Shown here: one piece after another, positions 16,988-26,000 of the stretch | How positions within the stretch are numbered: position 1 is the first letter of the stretch | Layout of the letters: each line of letters opens with the position of its first letter | DNA from: Acidobacteriota bacterium | Lineage (GTDB): Bacteria > Acidobacteriota > Thermoanaerobaculia > Multivoradales > SZUA-115 | NCBI GenBank assembly: GCA_024277255.1 | Contig: JAJRVQ010000044.1 | Coordinates: 1-52,486 of the forward strand | Direction of reading: 5' to 3' | DNA: 52,486 bases | Notes under the pieces: model-generated | What the model saw: only the letters and a program-made list of their open reading frames with translations | Database searches by the model: none | Told to the model about the DNA's origin: nothing | Translations under genes and position numbers: made by a program

Positions 16988-19186
16988 ATGAGCGATCTTG
17001 ACAACCAGCGAGACTGGCGCCCGCAGGAGTTCGAAGCCGTGGCAACCCCGGAGGTTGGCGAGAATGGCGGCGAGGGGCTGTCGCTCGAACCTTGCCGGCT
17101 TTGTGGACAGAATCCGGCTCGAGACGAGAGCTACATGTATGTCATGTCCTTCCTGATCATCACCCGGCACAAAGAGTGGCGGGATCATCTGTGCCGTTCT
17201 TGCTCCACCAAGACAGCCGCAGAACAACTCGGAATCTCCGCTCTTCTCGGCTGGTGGGGGTTTCCGTGGGGCTTAATGACGATTCAGGCTCTTCAGGTCA
17301 ACCTGAGAACACTGTGGCGCTGGTCAAGACTCCCTCGCCTCGCGGTGGTCGCTCTCGTGCTTGCTGGACTGGCGGTACCGGTCGGGGTCGGCTGGGCTTT
17401 CTATGCCTCGCAGGCGGAGAACCGCGTAGCGAGCAAGACCGGAGATTATCTTCCGTCGGATGTCGTACGCGAGCTACAGGAGGGCCATGCCCTGGTGGAG
17501 CAAGGAGAGGTGGAAAAAGGCATGCTGATGCTGAGCCGCGGGCTGCAAGCCGCACCCGAGTCAAGCGCGGCGAACTACACAGTGGCAGATGGGCTCAGTA
17601 AACTGGGCCGCTGGAACGAAGCGGAGGAACCGGCACGCAAGGCGACGATTCTCAACCCCGACTCGGTGGAATACCGTTGGTTCTATGCTGTAGTCCTGCT
17701 CTCCCAGGACAAGATTGAGGAAGCGCAGCAGCAACTCCTCGCCTTCCAGCAGGTGGAGCCCAAGACGGGGTTAGACAGCACTTACATGGCTGACCTGGCC
17801 CTGCGCCTAGACGAGCCCGAGTCGGCACTCCGGCTCGTGGACCAGGGACTCCAGCTGAGTCCGAGAGACAACCTCTTGCTCTTCCAGCGGCTGCAAGCCT
17901 TGGCGTGGCTCGACCGGCTCGAAGAGGCGGTGGCGCAGCGAGCGATGGTCGTGAACAGTGAGGAGATCGCCGAAGGCGATTTGGAGCAGATCGACTTGGT
18001 GTTAACCCTGCGCCAGGATCCCATTGCAGGCACGCAACAGCTCCTCGACCGCTGGTCGAGCGACACGGTGACTGAATGGTGGATGCCGAGATTCATCGAG
18101 GCCGCGAACCTTGCCGGCGCTCTGGATTCCACGCGGCAGCGGGTCATTGCCTGGTTGAATGATCCTTCGACCAGCGCGGAGGTTTGGCAGTTCGCGGCAC
18201 CGTGGTTCTCTGAGAACACCTTCAACCAGGCGTTGGATCGCTACCTCGACCGGCGACTCGAAGCCGTACCTGGCTTGATGCGCTTGCAATCACTGCGAGC
18301 CGAAGAGCAAGCGCCGGCCCGCTTGGCCTTGACGGCCAAGTTACGCCAGCTCGATCACCCTCTCGCCAGCTACTTTGATCAGGTCTACTATCAAACCAAG
18401 ATTCCGTTCTATCGTTCTGCGGACGAGATCGAGGCTGCGATCGAGCATCACCTCGCGAAGAAGCCGGATCACCCACTGTGTCTACTGGCTCTTCTTTCGG
18501 CGCTCCCGAACGGCGACCTGGGACAGCGCGCAAAGTGGATCGACCAAGCCGAAGCCGCTTCGTCGGCTGCTGAGCCAAACCTGCATGCCATGTGGGAATC
18601 CCTGCGGATCGAGATGCTGATGAATGGGCAGGATGCAGCGCGGGCCGAAGAGCGATTGCGCCTCGCGCGGGAGACACTTCCCGTCTGGGATACAACTCTG
18701 GACTTCGACCTTGCCGAAGCTGCTTTCCACCAAGGGAACTCGTCACTGTTGGCTACGAGGCTCCAGGCGATAGAAGAGACAATGGACCAGAACTTCACAC
18801 CCGCAGCGCTGGTTCTGCGCTGGAGTGACCAGATGGCCAGCGGAGATTTCATTTCCTGGTCTACAGATACTCAGCGATGGCTGCAAGAGAGCGGCGAGCT
18901 AGCAAAGAGCACCGATTCCGCCACCGGCCAAGCGATCCTGGTGGTCGAAGGGCTAGCGAACCCGGAAGACTTCCAGCGCCGCGTTGGTATTCGTTCACCT
19001 GGAATTCGTCCATTGATCGCATTCTTCAAGGCATCGAACGGATTGTCACCGGCACAGGTCCCCTGGGACGATCTTCGAAAAGTCGCCGACTCTACCTACG
19101 CGCAAGAGTTTGCGCCGCGAATCGCTCGCACAATTCTGGAGCGGATCACTCAGAGAAGAAAGAGAGCGGAAGGGAGGGAGGGGTAA
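16988..19186 (+). CDS. membrane-anchored TPR protein with N-terminal zinc-ribbon-like domain
   Basis: I chose ATG 16988, with GGAG 7 nt upstream, over the frame start at 16898; this gives 732 residues. An N-terminal Cys-rich domain has CRLCG and LCRSC pairs spaced about 40 residues apart, likely binding zinc, followed by ISALLGWWGFPWGLMT. A transmembrane helix follows (LAVVALVLAGLAVPVGVGWA). The remaining ~550 residues are helical with TPR units, clearest at HALVEQGEVEKGMLMLSRGL and LGRWNEAEEPARKATILNPD. The layout suggests a cytoplasmic zinc domain and an extracytoplasmic TPR scaffold. No enzyme domain is seen. The function is unknown. Confidence 0.8.
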   Translation: MSDLDNQRDWRPQEFEAVATPEVGENGGEGLSLEPCRLCGQNPARDESYMYVMSFLIITRHKEWRDHLCRSCSTKTAAEQLGISALLGWWGFPWGLMTIQALQVNLRTLWRWSRLPRLAVVALVLAGLAVPVGVGWAFYASQAENRVASKTGDYLPSDVVRELQEGHALVEQGEVEKGMLMLSRGLQAAPESSAANYTVADGLSKLGRWNEAEEPARKATILNPDSVEYRWFYAVVLLSQDKIEEAQQQLLAFQQVEPKTGLDSTYMADLALRLDEPESALRLVDQGLQLSPRDNLLLFQRLQALAWLDRLEEAVAQRAMVVNSEEIAEGDLEQIDLVLTLRQDPIAGTQQLLDRWSSDTVTEWWMPRFIEAANLAGALDSTRQRVIAWLNDPSTSAEVWQFAAPWFSENTFNQALDRYLDRRLEAVPGLMRLQSLRAEEQAPARLALTAKLRQLDHPLASYFDQVYYQTKIPFYRSADEIEAAIEHHLAKKPDHPLCLLALLSALPNGDLGQRAKWIDQAEAASSAAEPNLHAMWESLRIEMLMNGQDAARAEERLRLARETLPVWDTTLDFDLAEAAFHQGNSSLLATRLQAIEETMDQNFTPAALVLRWSDQMASGDFISWSTDTQRWLQESGELAKSTDSATGQAILVVEGLANPEDFQRRVGIRSPGIRPLIAFFKASNGLSPAQVPWDDLRKVADSTYAQEFAPRIARTILERITQRRKRAEGREG

Positions 19187-19488
19187 GCAAGCGACCACTT
19201 GAGAACCCAAATCGAAGATTCCAGCTGAGGCGTGAAAGCTCGTCCATCTGCTGGTGCAGGTACAGCTGGCGCGGTTGGCGCAGGTGCTGGCGCAGATGGC
19301 AGCCGATTCGCAGATCAGCCCCTTGTCCATCTCTGCTCCACCCGGAGCCCTTCTCACCAGCCTCTGCCTTCCTCTCCTCGAAGTGTTTCTTGGCACTGGA
19401 TTCGGGGCGGGTGCTCTCAGCTGTTGGTCGTCGGTGGTTCCAATGGAACCGTGGCAAGAACCGTCCGGAGATAGAAGCAGGTCAGGAC
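19187..19488. other. gene-free spacer
   Basis: About 300 nt between the TPR gene and the second Phd/VapC module. It holds one copy of the dispersed motif and an imperfect run of GGTGC/GGCGC-type words (19253-19303). No coding region on either strand looks real. Confidence 0.4.
19296..19309. repeat. dispersed intergenic motif, copy 4
   Basis: ATGGCAGCCGATTC follows a run of GGTGCTGGCGC-like words about 190 nt before the VapBC-3 promoter. It is less exact than copies 2 and 3. Confidence 0.3.
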
Positions 19489-19523
19489 TTGGATCTATCT
19501 GACCAGTCATTTATACTGGTCAG
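19489..19523 (+). promoter_or_regulatory. promoter and operator of VapBC-3, probably leaderless
   Basis: TTGGAT (19489-19494), a 17-nt spacer and TATACT (19512-19517) form a promoter. A perfect 9-bp inverted repeat, CTGACCAGT/ACTGGTCAG (19499-19507/19515-19523), covers the -10 box and touches the ATG at 19524. There is no room for a ribosome binding site. Confidence 0.7.
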
Positions 19524-19781
19524 ATGAGAACCTTCAGCGCCACCGAGTTCAAAGCGAAATGCTTACACCTGCTAGATGATGTCGCGCGCAGCGGCGAGGG
19601 CATTGTGGTGACCAAGCGTGGGAAGCCGGTCGCCACGGTTTTCCCCGCTGTCGAGCCCGGAGAGGGCAATCTCTACCCCCAGCAGGCTTTGAAAGGTACG
19701 GTCGAGATTCTGGGCGACATCATCAGCTCGCCGCTGCCTCCTGACGCCTGGGATGCTGAGCGGGGCGACTGGGAGCCGTGA
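19524..19781 (+). CDS. Phd/YefM-type antitoxin of VapBC-3
   Basis: The 85-residue protein matches the Phd/YefM fold: FSATEFKAKCLHLLDDVA, then GIVVTKRGKPVATVFP. A toxin-binding tail (DIISSPLPPDAWDAERGDWE) follows. The start codon directly follows the operator, and the stop overlaps the toxin start (GTGA). The tail form is common in antitoxins that pair with PIN toxins. Confidence 0.9.
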   Translation: MRTFSATEFKAKCLHLLDDVARSGEGIVVTKRGKPVATVFPAVEPGEGNLYPQQALKGTVEILGDIISSPLPPDAWDAERGDWEP

Positions 19782-20179
19782 GCCATCTCCTCGATACGCA
19801 CATTCTCGTCTCTTGGGCCAATGGAACCACCTCCGACCTCTCCGCCGCGCAACGAAGGGTTCTCAGGAGAGTCGAGCCCAACAACCCCCTTCTAGTCTGC
19901 GACATCTGCCTCTGGGAAATCGCAACACTGGTTTCATTGGGTCGCCTGCGGCTGAGCAGACCACTGAGGGAATGGCTCGAGATGGCCACCGCCGCACCGT
20001 TGGTGCAGCGGGTCGGCATCTCACCAGCGATCGCGGCAGAGGTCGCGGCTCTCCCGAACTCTTTTCATCGGGATCCAGGAGACCGAGTCCTCGTGGCCTC
20101 CTCCAGAGTCCTCGGCGCCACGCTCATCACGAGAGACCAGAAGATCCTCAAGGCTCAGGTGTGCCCGGTACTGGGCTAG
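19778..20179 (+). CDS. vapC: PIN-domain ribonuclease toxin VapC-3
   Basis: GTG 19778 overlaps the antitoxin stop by 4 nt. The 133-residue product starts HLLDTHILVSWANG, has Glu in CLWEIATLVSLGRL, and the motif DPGDRVLVASSRVLGATLIT, so the metal site is complete. The LLDTHILVW-like start and the DPxDR motif place it with the Phd-associated VapC subgroup. Confidence 0.9.
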   Translation: MSHLLDTHILVSWANGTTSDLSAAQRRVLRRVEPNNPLLVCDICLWEIATLVSLGRLRLSRPLREWLEMATAAPLVQRVGISPAIAAEVAALPNSFHRDPGDRVLVASSRVLGATLITRDQKILKAQVCPVLG

Positions 20180-20281
20180 CACCACCACCTTCCTGCTCCC
20201 GAAAAGGTACCGCTGAGTGAGGAGTACTCAGTGCCACGCACTGGCGCTGGAGAAGTGCCACTGAGCAAGCGCTGCTGGCGC

Positions 20282-20296
20282 GGGTGCCACCCGATT
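20282..20296. repeat. dispersed intergenic motif, divergent copy 5
   Basis: GGGTGCCACCCGATT, just before the BrnTA promoter, resembles the 13751 copy with changes in the middle. A related GGTGCCTGGCACC palindrome lies at 14544-14556. Confidence 0.3.
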
Positions 20297-20310
20297 TGCC
20301 TCGATCTTGG

Positions 20311-20344
20311 TGGACACCTCGATTTATTGTAGCTACAATAATCC
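20311..20344 (+). promoter_or_regulatory. promoter and operator of brnTA, probably leaderless
   Basis: TGGACA (20311-20316), a 17-nt spacer and TACAAT (20334-20339) form a promoter. An 18-bp perfect palindrome, TTATTGTAG/CTACAATAA (20324-20341), spans the -10 box. The ATG lies 5 nt after the -10 box, without a ribosome binding site. BrnA-type antitoxins are RHH proteins that would bind such a site. Confidence 0.65.
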
Positions 20345-20614
20345 ATGCGAATCGAGTTCGACCCAGCCAAGAACCGATCGAACTTCAGCAAACATGGCAT
20401 CTCCTTGGCGATGGCAGCTGAACTCGATTAGGAAACCGCACTCGTCTGGATCGACGATCGGTTCGAGTCCGGCGAGGCACGAATGATCGCGCTCGCACTT
20501 GAGAGTCCAATCCTGTATTACGTTGCGTTTGTGGATCGAGGCGACGTGCGTAGGATCATCAGCCTGCGCCGCGCCAACCGTCGCGAGGTCAAGCACTATG
20601 TCCAAAGAATCTAA
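20345..20614 (+). pseudogene. brnT: BrnT-family toxin gene with in-frame amber codon
   Basis: The frame reads MRIEFDPAKNRSNFSKHGIS and, after the stop, TALVWIDDRFESGEAR and RGDVRRIISLRRANRREV, an otherwise perfect BrnT ribonuclease of about 89 residues. Codon 29 (20429-20431) is TAG, between AAELD and ETAL. From memory BrnT proteins usually have Trp there, so a single TGG to TAG change is the likely cause. No frameshift is present. The toxin is probably inactive unless the amber codon is read through. Its 3' end overlaps brnA by 17 nt. A sequencing error cannot be excluded. Confidence 0.85.
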
Positions 20615-20891
20615 GCGAGCTTCCGTGGTGATGCCCACGCCGGAAGAAGACAAGATCATTACTGCCGCGGCCAAGAAAGACCCGGATGCACAGCCGCTGA
20701 CATCGAGCCAACTCAAGGCCATGGTGCCTCTGCGATCCTTGCGGGGGCGACCGAAGTCCGCGAACAAGAAATTACTGGTTTCGGTGCGCTACAGCCCGGA
20801 AGTCATCGCCTACTTCAAGGCCACCGGCAAAGGCTGGCAATCACGAATGGATCGTGTACTTCGCGAACACGTGGCCCGTCAGCCTCGATAG
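20598..20891 (+). CDS. brnA: BrnA-family antitoxin
   Basis: The 97-residue protein starts at the ATG inside the end of brnT (MSKESKRASVVMPTPEED). It contains the BrnA region GRPKSANKKLLVSVRYSPEV and the RHH helix KATGKGWQSRMDRVLREHV. It is intact although the toxin gene is interrupted. It may keep repressing the promoter or neutralise a toxin encoded elsewhere. Translation probably depended on coupling to brnT, and the amber codon 170 nt upstream may now lower it. Confidence 0.87.
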   Translation: MSKESKRASVVMPTPEEDKIITAAAKKDPDAQPLTSSQLKAMVPLRSLRGRPKSANKKLLVSVRYSPEVIAYFKATGKGWQSRMDRVLREHVARQPR

Positions 20892-20928
20892 CCGCGACCG
20901 TGCAGCGGCGCGCCCGAAGCCACCCCGC

Positions 20929-22212
20929 TCACCCCTGGTGAACGATCAGCTCCTTGCCGCCCATGTAGGGCCGCAGCACTTCGGGGACGACCACCGAGCC
21001 ATCCCGTTGCTGGTAGTTCTCCAGCACGGCGATCAAGGTGCGGCCGGCGGCGAGGCCGGAGCCGTTGAGGGTATGCAGGAGCCGCGGTTTGCCGCCGCCT
21101 TCGGGGCGGTAGCGCAGGTTGGCGCGGCGGGCCTGGAAGTCGGTGCAGTTGCTGCACGAGGAGATCTCGCGGTAGGCGTCCTGGCCCGGTAGCCAGACTT
21201 CGATGTCGTAGGTCTTGGCAGCCGAGAAACCCATGTCGCCGCTCGACAAGGTCACCACTCGGTAGGGTAGCTCTAGCCGCTTGAGAACCTCTTCGGCATG
21301 GCCGGTCAAGGCGTCGAGGGCGGCGAAGCTCTCCTCGGGCTTGGTCAGGTGGACCAGCTCGACCTTGTTGAACTGGTGCTGGCGAAAGAGGCCGCGCACA
21401 TCTCTACCGTGGGAGCCGGCCTCGCTGCGGAAGCAGGGCGTGTAGGCGGCCATGCGCATGGGCAGCCTCGCCTCGTCGAGGATCTCGCCCGAGAACATGT
21501 TGGTCAGCGGCACTTCCGCCGTCGGCACCATGTAGTAGGAGTAGCCTTCCAGCTTGAAGAGATCCTCGGCGAACTTCGGTAGCTGACCGGTGCCGGTAAG
21601 CGCCCGCTCGTTGACGATGAACGGAGTGATCACCTCGGTGTAGCCGTGCTCCTCGGTGTGCAGGTCGAGCATGAACTGGATCAAGGCCCGCTCCAGCCGC
21701 GCGCCGGCGCCCCAGTAGGTGGTGAAGCGGGCGCCCGCCACCTTGGCGGCGCGCTCGAAATCGAGGATGGCCAGCGCCGGGCCGAGATCCCAGTGCGCCT
21801 TGACCTCGAAGTCGAACTTCGGCGGCTCACCCACGGTGCGCTCCACCCGGTTGGCCGACTCGTCTTCACCCGCCGGAACATCTTCATGCGGCAGGTTGGG
21901 CAGCGAAAGCTCGACCGCCTTGAGTTCCTCGTCCACCTCGCCGAGCCGCCCTGCGAGCCCTTCGAGCTTCGTTTTCAGCTCGCCGACGGCGGCGATCTGC
22001 GCGCCGGCGTCACCGCCCGCTTGTTTGATCTTGCCGATCGCACGGCTCGACTCGTTGCGCTGGCGCTTGAGTTCCTCGACCTCGACCAAGCCGGCACGGC
22101 GCTCGGCGTCGAGCCGCACCCAGTCGTCCAGCAGTTGGGGATCGATGCCGCGGCTAGCGAAGACCGGGCCCAGAGTTTCAGCCTGTTGGCGAAGCAGTTC
22201 ACGGGAAAGCAT
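20929..22212 (-). CDS. serS: seryl-tRNA synthetase
   Basis: The 427-residue class II synthetase charges tRNA-Ser. ATG 22212 ([13 protein letters not shown]) fits the family start; the frame extends 9 residues further without support. An antiparallel coiled-coil arm spans residues about 28-100 ([20 protein letters not shown]). Motif 2 is [20 protein letters not shown], and motif 3 is [19 protein letters not shown]. The length is normal and nothing is missing. A tRNA-Ser gene lies 6 kb away on the same strand. Confidence 0.97.
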   Translation of the reverse strand: MLSRELLRQQAETLGPVFASRGIDPQLLDDWVRLDAERRAGLVEVEELKRQRNESSRAIGKIKQAGGDAGAQIAAVGELKTKLEGLAGRLGEVDEELKAVELSLPNLPHEDVPAGEDESANRVERTVGEPPKFDFEVKAHWDLGPALAILDFERAAKVAGARFTTYWGAGARLERALIQFMLDLHTEEHGYTEVITPFIVNERALTGTGQLPKFAEDLFKLEGYSYYMVPTAEVPLTNMFSGEILDEARLPMRMAAYTPCFRSEAGSHGRDVRGLFRQHQFNKVELVHLTKPEESFAALDALTGHAEEVLKRLELPYRVVTLSSGDMGFSAAKTYDIEVWLPGQDAYREISSCSNCTDFQARRANLRYRPEGGGKPRLLHTLNGSGLAAGRTLIAVLENYQQRDGSVVVPEVLRPYMGGKELIVHQG

Positions 22213-22440
22213 GGCGCGGAGTCTATCGCCGGCGGCCAAGCCAGCGCTAGCCGGCTAGCCCGGTGAACTCTCACTTCCCCTCGGAGTTGGAACGCAGAAC
22301 AGACCAAGTATCACGCTTCCACTCCGCCCTTGAACTTCGAGACCACCCGAACCAACAACCGAGAAAACCGAAGAACCCCATCACGAGCGTGAACCAACAG
22401 AACACACTCAGCACGATCCACTTCACGACCTAGGTTTCCC
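22213..22440. other. gene-free divergent spacer
   Basis: Together with 22441-22606 this is the 394-nt region between serS and the Cys-rich gene. This part shows no gene or clear repeat. On the serS side a -10-like TAGACT lies 7 nt before the ATG. Confidence 0.3.
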
Positions 22441-22490
22441 GCTTACCATAAATGCCTTGACAAACCCTAACTCCTAACGTATAGGTAAGC
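22441..22490 (+). promoter_or_regulatory. sigma-70 promoter with flanking inverted repeat
   Basis: TTGACA (22457-22462), 17 nt and TATAGG (22480-22485) form a good promoter. GCTTACC (22441-22447) and GGTAAGC (22484-22490) are reverse complements on either side of it and could be a regulator site. It would drive the Cys-rich gene and the large exported gene behind it, with a leader of about 115 nt. Confidence 0.55.
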
Positions 22491-22606
22491 TGGCTCGATA
22501 ATTGTCAACTAGCGAGCACGCTACCGATGACACTCGTAGAAGACCGAGAACAGCTCCGCGTCTACTTGACCACGCCAGCTGTTCTCAAGAACCAGGAGGT
22601 ATCCGA

Positions 22607-22990
22607 ATGAAGCAATTGCTGCTATCTACCCTAGTCTGCGGCATGGCCCTAGCAGGTCTACTCGCGACCTCAACCCCTGCCGAAGCGCAGAATACTTGCT
22701 GGAGTTGCTACAAAGACAAGATACTTTTCGTCCCCTCAAAGGGCAATTGTTGCGCGAAAGACAGCCAACTGTGCAAGAGTCTTGCGAACAATCCCAAGGG
22801 GTTTTCGCTAGTCTTTTCCAACAAGCAAACATGCTATACAGAGCCGAACCCGACTAACGACGGCACAACATGCAAGAACAATGGCCGCGTTTGCAACCAG
22901 AATCCAAGTGGGACCCACACCTGCCCGCCTCCGCCACCACCCGGCAGCTGCAACAATGGACCCTGGGGCTGCCCAGTAACACCACAATAG
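22607..22990 (+). CDS. small secreted Cys-rich protein
   Basis: ATG 22607 has AGGAGG 7 nt upstream. A Sec signal peptide (LLLSTLVCGMALAGLLATST) ends near AEA. The mature part of about 100 residues has 11 cysteines, a Pro run (CPPPPPPGSC) and a Gly/Pro-rich end. It has no known family. Disulfides or metal binding are likely outside the cytoplasm. The gene for a large exported protein starts 24 nt later, so they form an operon. Low GC and codon use differ from the GC-rich operon at 26-36 kb. Confidence 0.75.
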   Translation: MKQLLLSTLVCGMALAGLLATSTPAEAQNTCWSCYKDKILFVPSKGNCCAKDSQLCKSLANNPKGFSLVFSNKQTCYTEPNPTNDGTTCKNNGRVCNQNPSGTHTCPPPPPPGSCNNGPWGCPVTPQ

Positions 22991-23014
22991 CTACAAGAGC
23001 TCTAAGGAATAGAG

Positions 23015-26000
23015 ATGCGCTTAGCTGGTCACAAGGTTAAATGGGTCGTTATCCTCTGCTGCCTCGTGCTCGCAGTCAGCACTCCAGCTCTAGCAGTCGG
23101 TCAGCTCACAGCGACCTTGTACGTCAACGTTGTAGACGAGAGCGGCTCACCGATAGAGTCCGATTCTTATGCAGCGGTAGTTGCCCTAGGGAGCCCCTGG
23201 AGCCGACCTGTAGCTGAAGCACGTAAAGCGCCCGGTGACAGGATGCCCGTTTGGAAGTTGCCACCTGGTGAGTATCGGATCGTCTGCGCGGCAGAGGGCT
23301 TTGGCATCTCCTTTCTCGATTCCTTCGAAGTACACGCGGGGATTGCGACTAAGAAGCGGTGCCGGGTCCCGGATCTGATTGCAATTGAGGGTCAGGTCCT
23401 CTCGGCCAAGAGTGGAGAGCCTATCGCTGACGCGCGAGTTGGGCTGATCGGCGCCTTCGGGCACGACTTTCAAGGCGAACTCAGCCCCCTCGGAACCGCT
23501 CTAGTGCAAGAGACCTTGATCGCGCATTCTGATCAACTAGGCATGGTTCGAGTAGTCGGCAATGCTGGAACTCAAGCAACAATTTGGGTTGAGGCCGACA
23601 CCTTCGCACCGCTCGCCATTACTCGTGTGAAGTTTACAAAAGACTCAGCACCTCTCGGTCATTTACCGCTCGTGCCCGGTGGGGCTGGAGAAGCTCGACT
23701 GACTGGTATCGAGGAAATCTCGCTTGCGCATCTGCGCTTTGAGCTGCACCCCGTCCTGAAACACAAGAGCGACCTGACGGCAAGCGAAGTCGAAGCACGA
23801 CTTCAGGGGATCGCGATGGTCTGGCGTCGCCCACCGAGCGAAGAGGGCTCAGCGATCTGGCGTTCTCTACCAACGGGCGAGTGGGAAGTCTGGCTTCGGC
23901 GACACGATGAGTTGCTGGGCGAAGTTCCCGCGATCTTGGGTCGGCTCTCCGTGCGATCGGGGATGATCGCGCGGCTGGAAGCGAAGATGCCGCCTCACTT
24001 GATGCGGCCTCCGGTCTTGGCACAGGAACCTCCTGTCAGCCTGGGCCTCGATCTGCGCCTCACAAAGATCGAACCCTCTGTCAGCGCCTACCTGCGAGCC
24101 TACCAGTGGAGTGATCAACGGTGGATAGAGCTTCCCGCTCACCGACGCAACGAGGCACGGCAAACGCGGATCCATCTGGAGCGCTGCCCGGAAGACACAA
24201 CGATACTGTTGCGCTCCGCAAGATGGATTTCAACACCTGTCGCGGTGGACCAGGATCTCTGCCGTTCCGGGAAGGTTACCGAGGTCAAGCTGTTTCACAG
24301 CGGACAAGTCTCTGGCCAGGTGCTCCCACCCTTCGGTTCCACAGCTCCCAGAGAGGGAGTCCTCGCTGTCGAATTCTGCCCTCAAGATGGTGATCCGCTT
24401 CGATTTGGGGAGCTGCCCGTATTGGTCGACGAGCAGGGTTCCTGGATCGCGCGAGTACCCAGTGGTTGCCTGCAACCTCGCTTCCTCGCCGACGGCTTCG
24501 CGCAATTGCGGTGGAAAGGAATCGAAGTAAGGGAGGACGAGGATCTCTTTCTGGGTGAAAGGTCCCTTTCTTGGGCGACGTCTTTCCTCGTTCGTGTCGT
24601 CTTTGGTGAAGACGGTTCCGCGGCCATCGGTGCGGACGTCGCGCTGCTCTCTGAGGAGGAGATGACCACGGAATTGCGTTCACTGCCTGGACGACATTTC
24701 CGGCCCGAATATCAAACGATTGTGAACGAGGAGGGTTGGGCAAGGTTGGAAAACTTACCACCCGGCGTCTTCGTGGTGCGCACCTTGGTCAAGGATGCTT
24801 TACCGATCTATACCGACTCCATAGAACTCAGGCAAGGCATCGAAACCGTGATGCCAGAGATTGAGCTTCCAGCTCCAGCATCACTTGAAGTGCATTTGGC
24901 CGAAGGTCTATCGCTGGCAGGGCCAGAATACCGTCCATCGGTCCACCTAGCCGCAGCGAGTGCTCAAGGCTGGCGCTACTATGGAGACCTTGTCTCGACC
25001 ATCGATAAGGATGGGGTCGTCCTATTCGAGCGAGTTCCCCCGGGACGCTGGCAAGTGTCCGTAGATCTCGCCACTCCATCCGGCTCGAAGAAGACCTTGG
25101 CGCGGCAAGTCGTCGACCTCGCTCCCGGCGGTTTCGAGACTTTGGAGATCGAAAGCAGAGTGCATCGCTTTCACGGTCGAGTCGTTCGACGCGGAGAGCC
25201 TCTCGCAGCGGAAATCGCCTTCAAACCACTGCAAATTGACAAAGGAGGCCAGGTTTTTACTACATCTTCAGAGGAAGGCGATTTTGAAATTCTCCTCGAC
25301 GCACCCGGACTCTACAACGCGGTGGTTGCCACGGAGGATGGCGAGATTCGAGCTATGGTGTCACGGGTGGTATTCGAGAACCCGGAGGAGACCGTTGAGG
25401 TGGTGATCCCTGAGGGAACTATCACAGGAATCGTAATTGGGCAGGAAGGATTCCCGATCGCTGGAGCTTCGGTCCATGCACGTCTAGCACGCAAGGTTGA
25501 CCAGAATGAGCTTTCCTCCACCACCGAGTCGGGCAGCAACGGCCGCTTCTCGTTTGACTCCCTCTCGGCAGGTCTCTGGCAGCTAACAGCCACCAAGGAA
25601 ATGCTAGGTAGCGAGCTGCAAGACCACGAATTAGCCGCGGACGGATACGTCGGGAATGTGCAATTGGTTCTTAAGGAGGCAACTACCATTACCGGTCATA
25701 TCTCCGCTGGTGGCCGACCGGTAACTGGGGCACGGGGGGTGTTCTTGCCTCTCGGCCTCGACCCAAGACAGCTTACTACCCTGCCCGAAACGGTGAGCGA
25801 CAAGAACGGGGACTTTTCGATCGAAGTGGACATTGCCATCCGATCCGGCATCCTGCTGGTCGAGGCTCCAAACCTACCAACGAACACTTTCGTGATCTCA
25901 GCAGGGGGGCAGAACCGACTCGATCTACCCCTCTATGGTGGTCTGGTCAGGGTGCTGAGCGGTCGCGAGAGCTGGGCTGGCCTTAAGATCAACCAACTGT

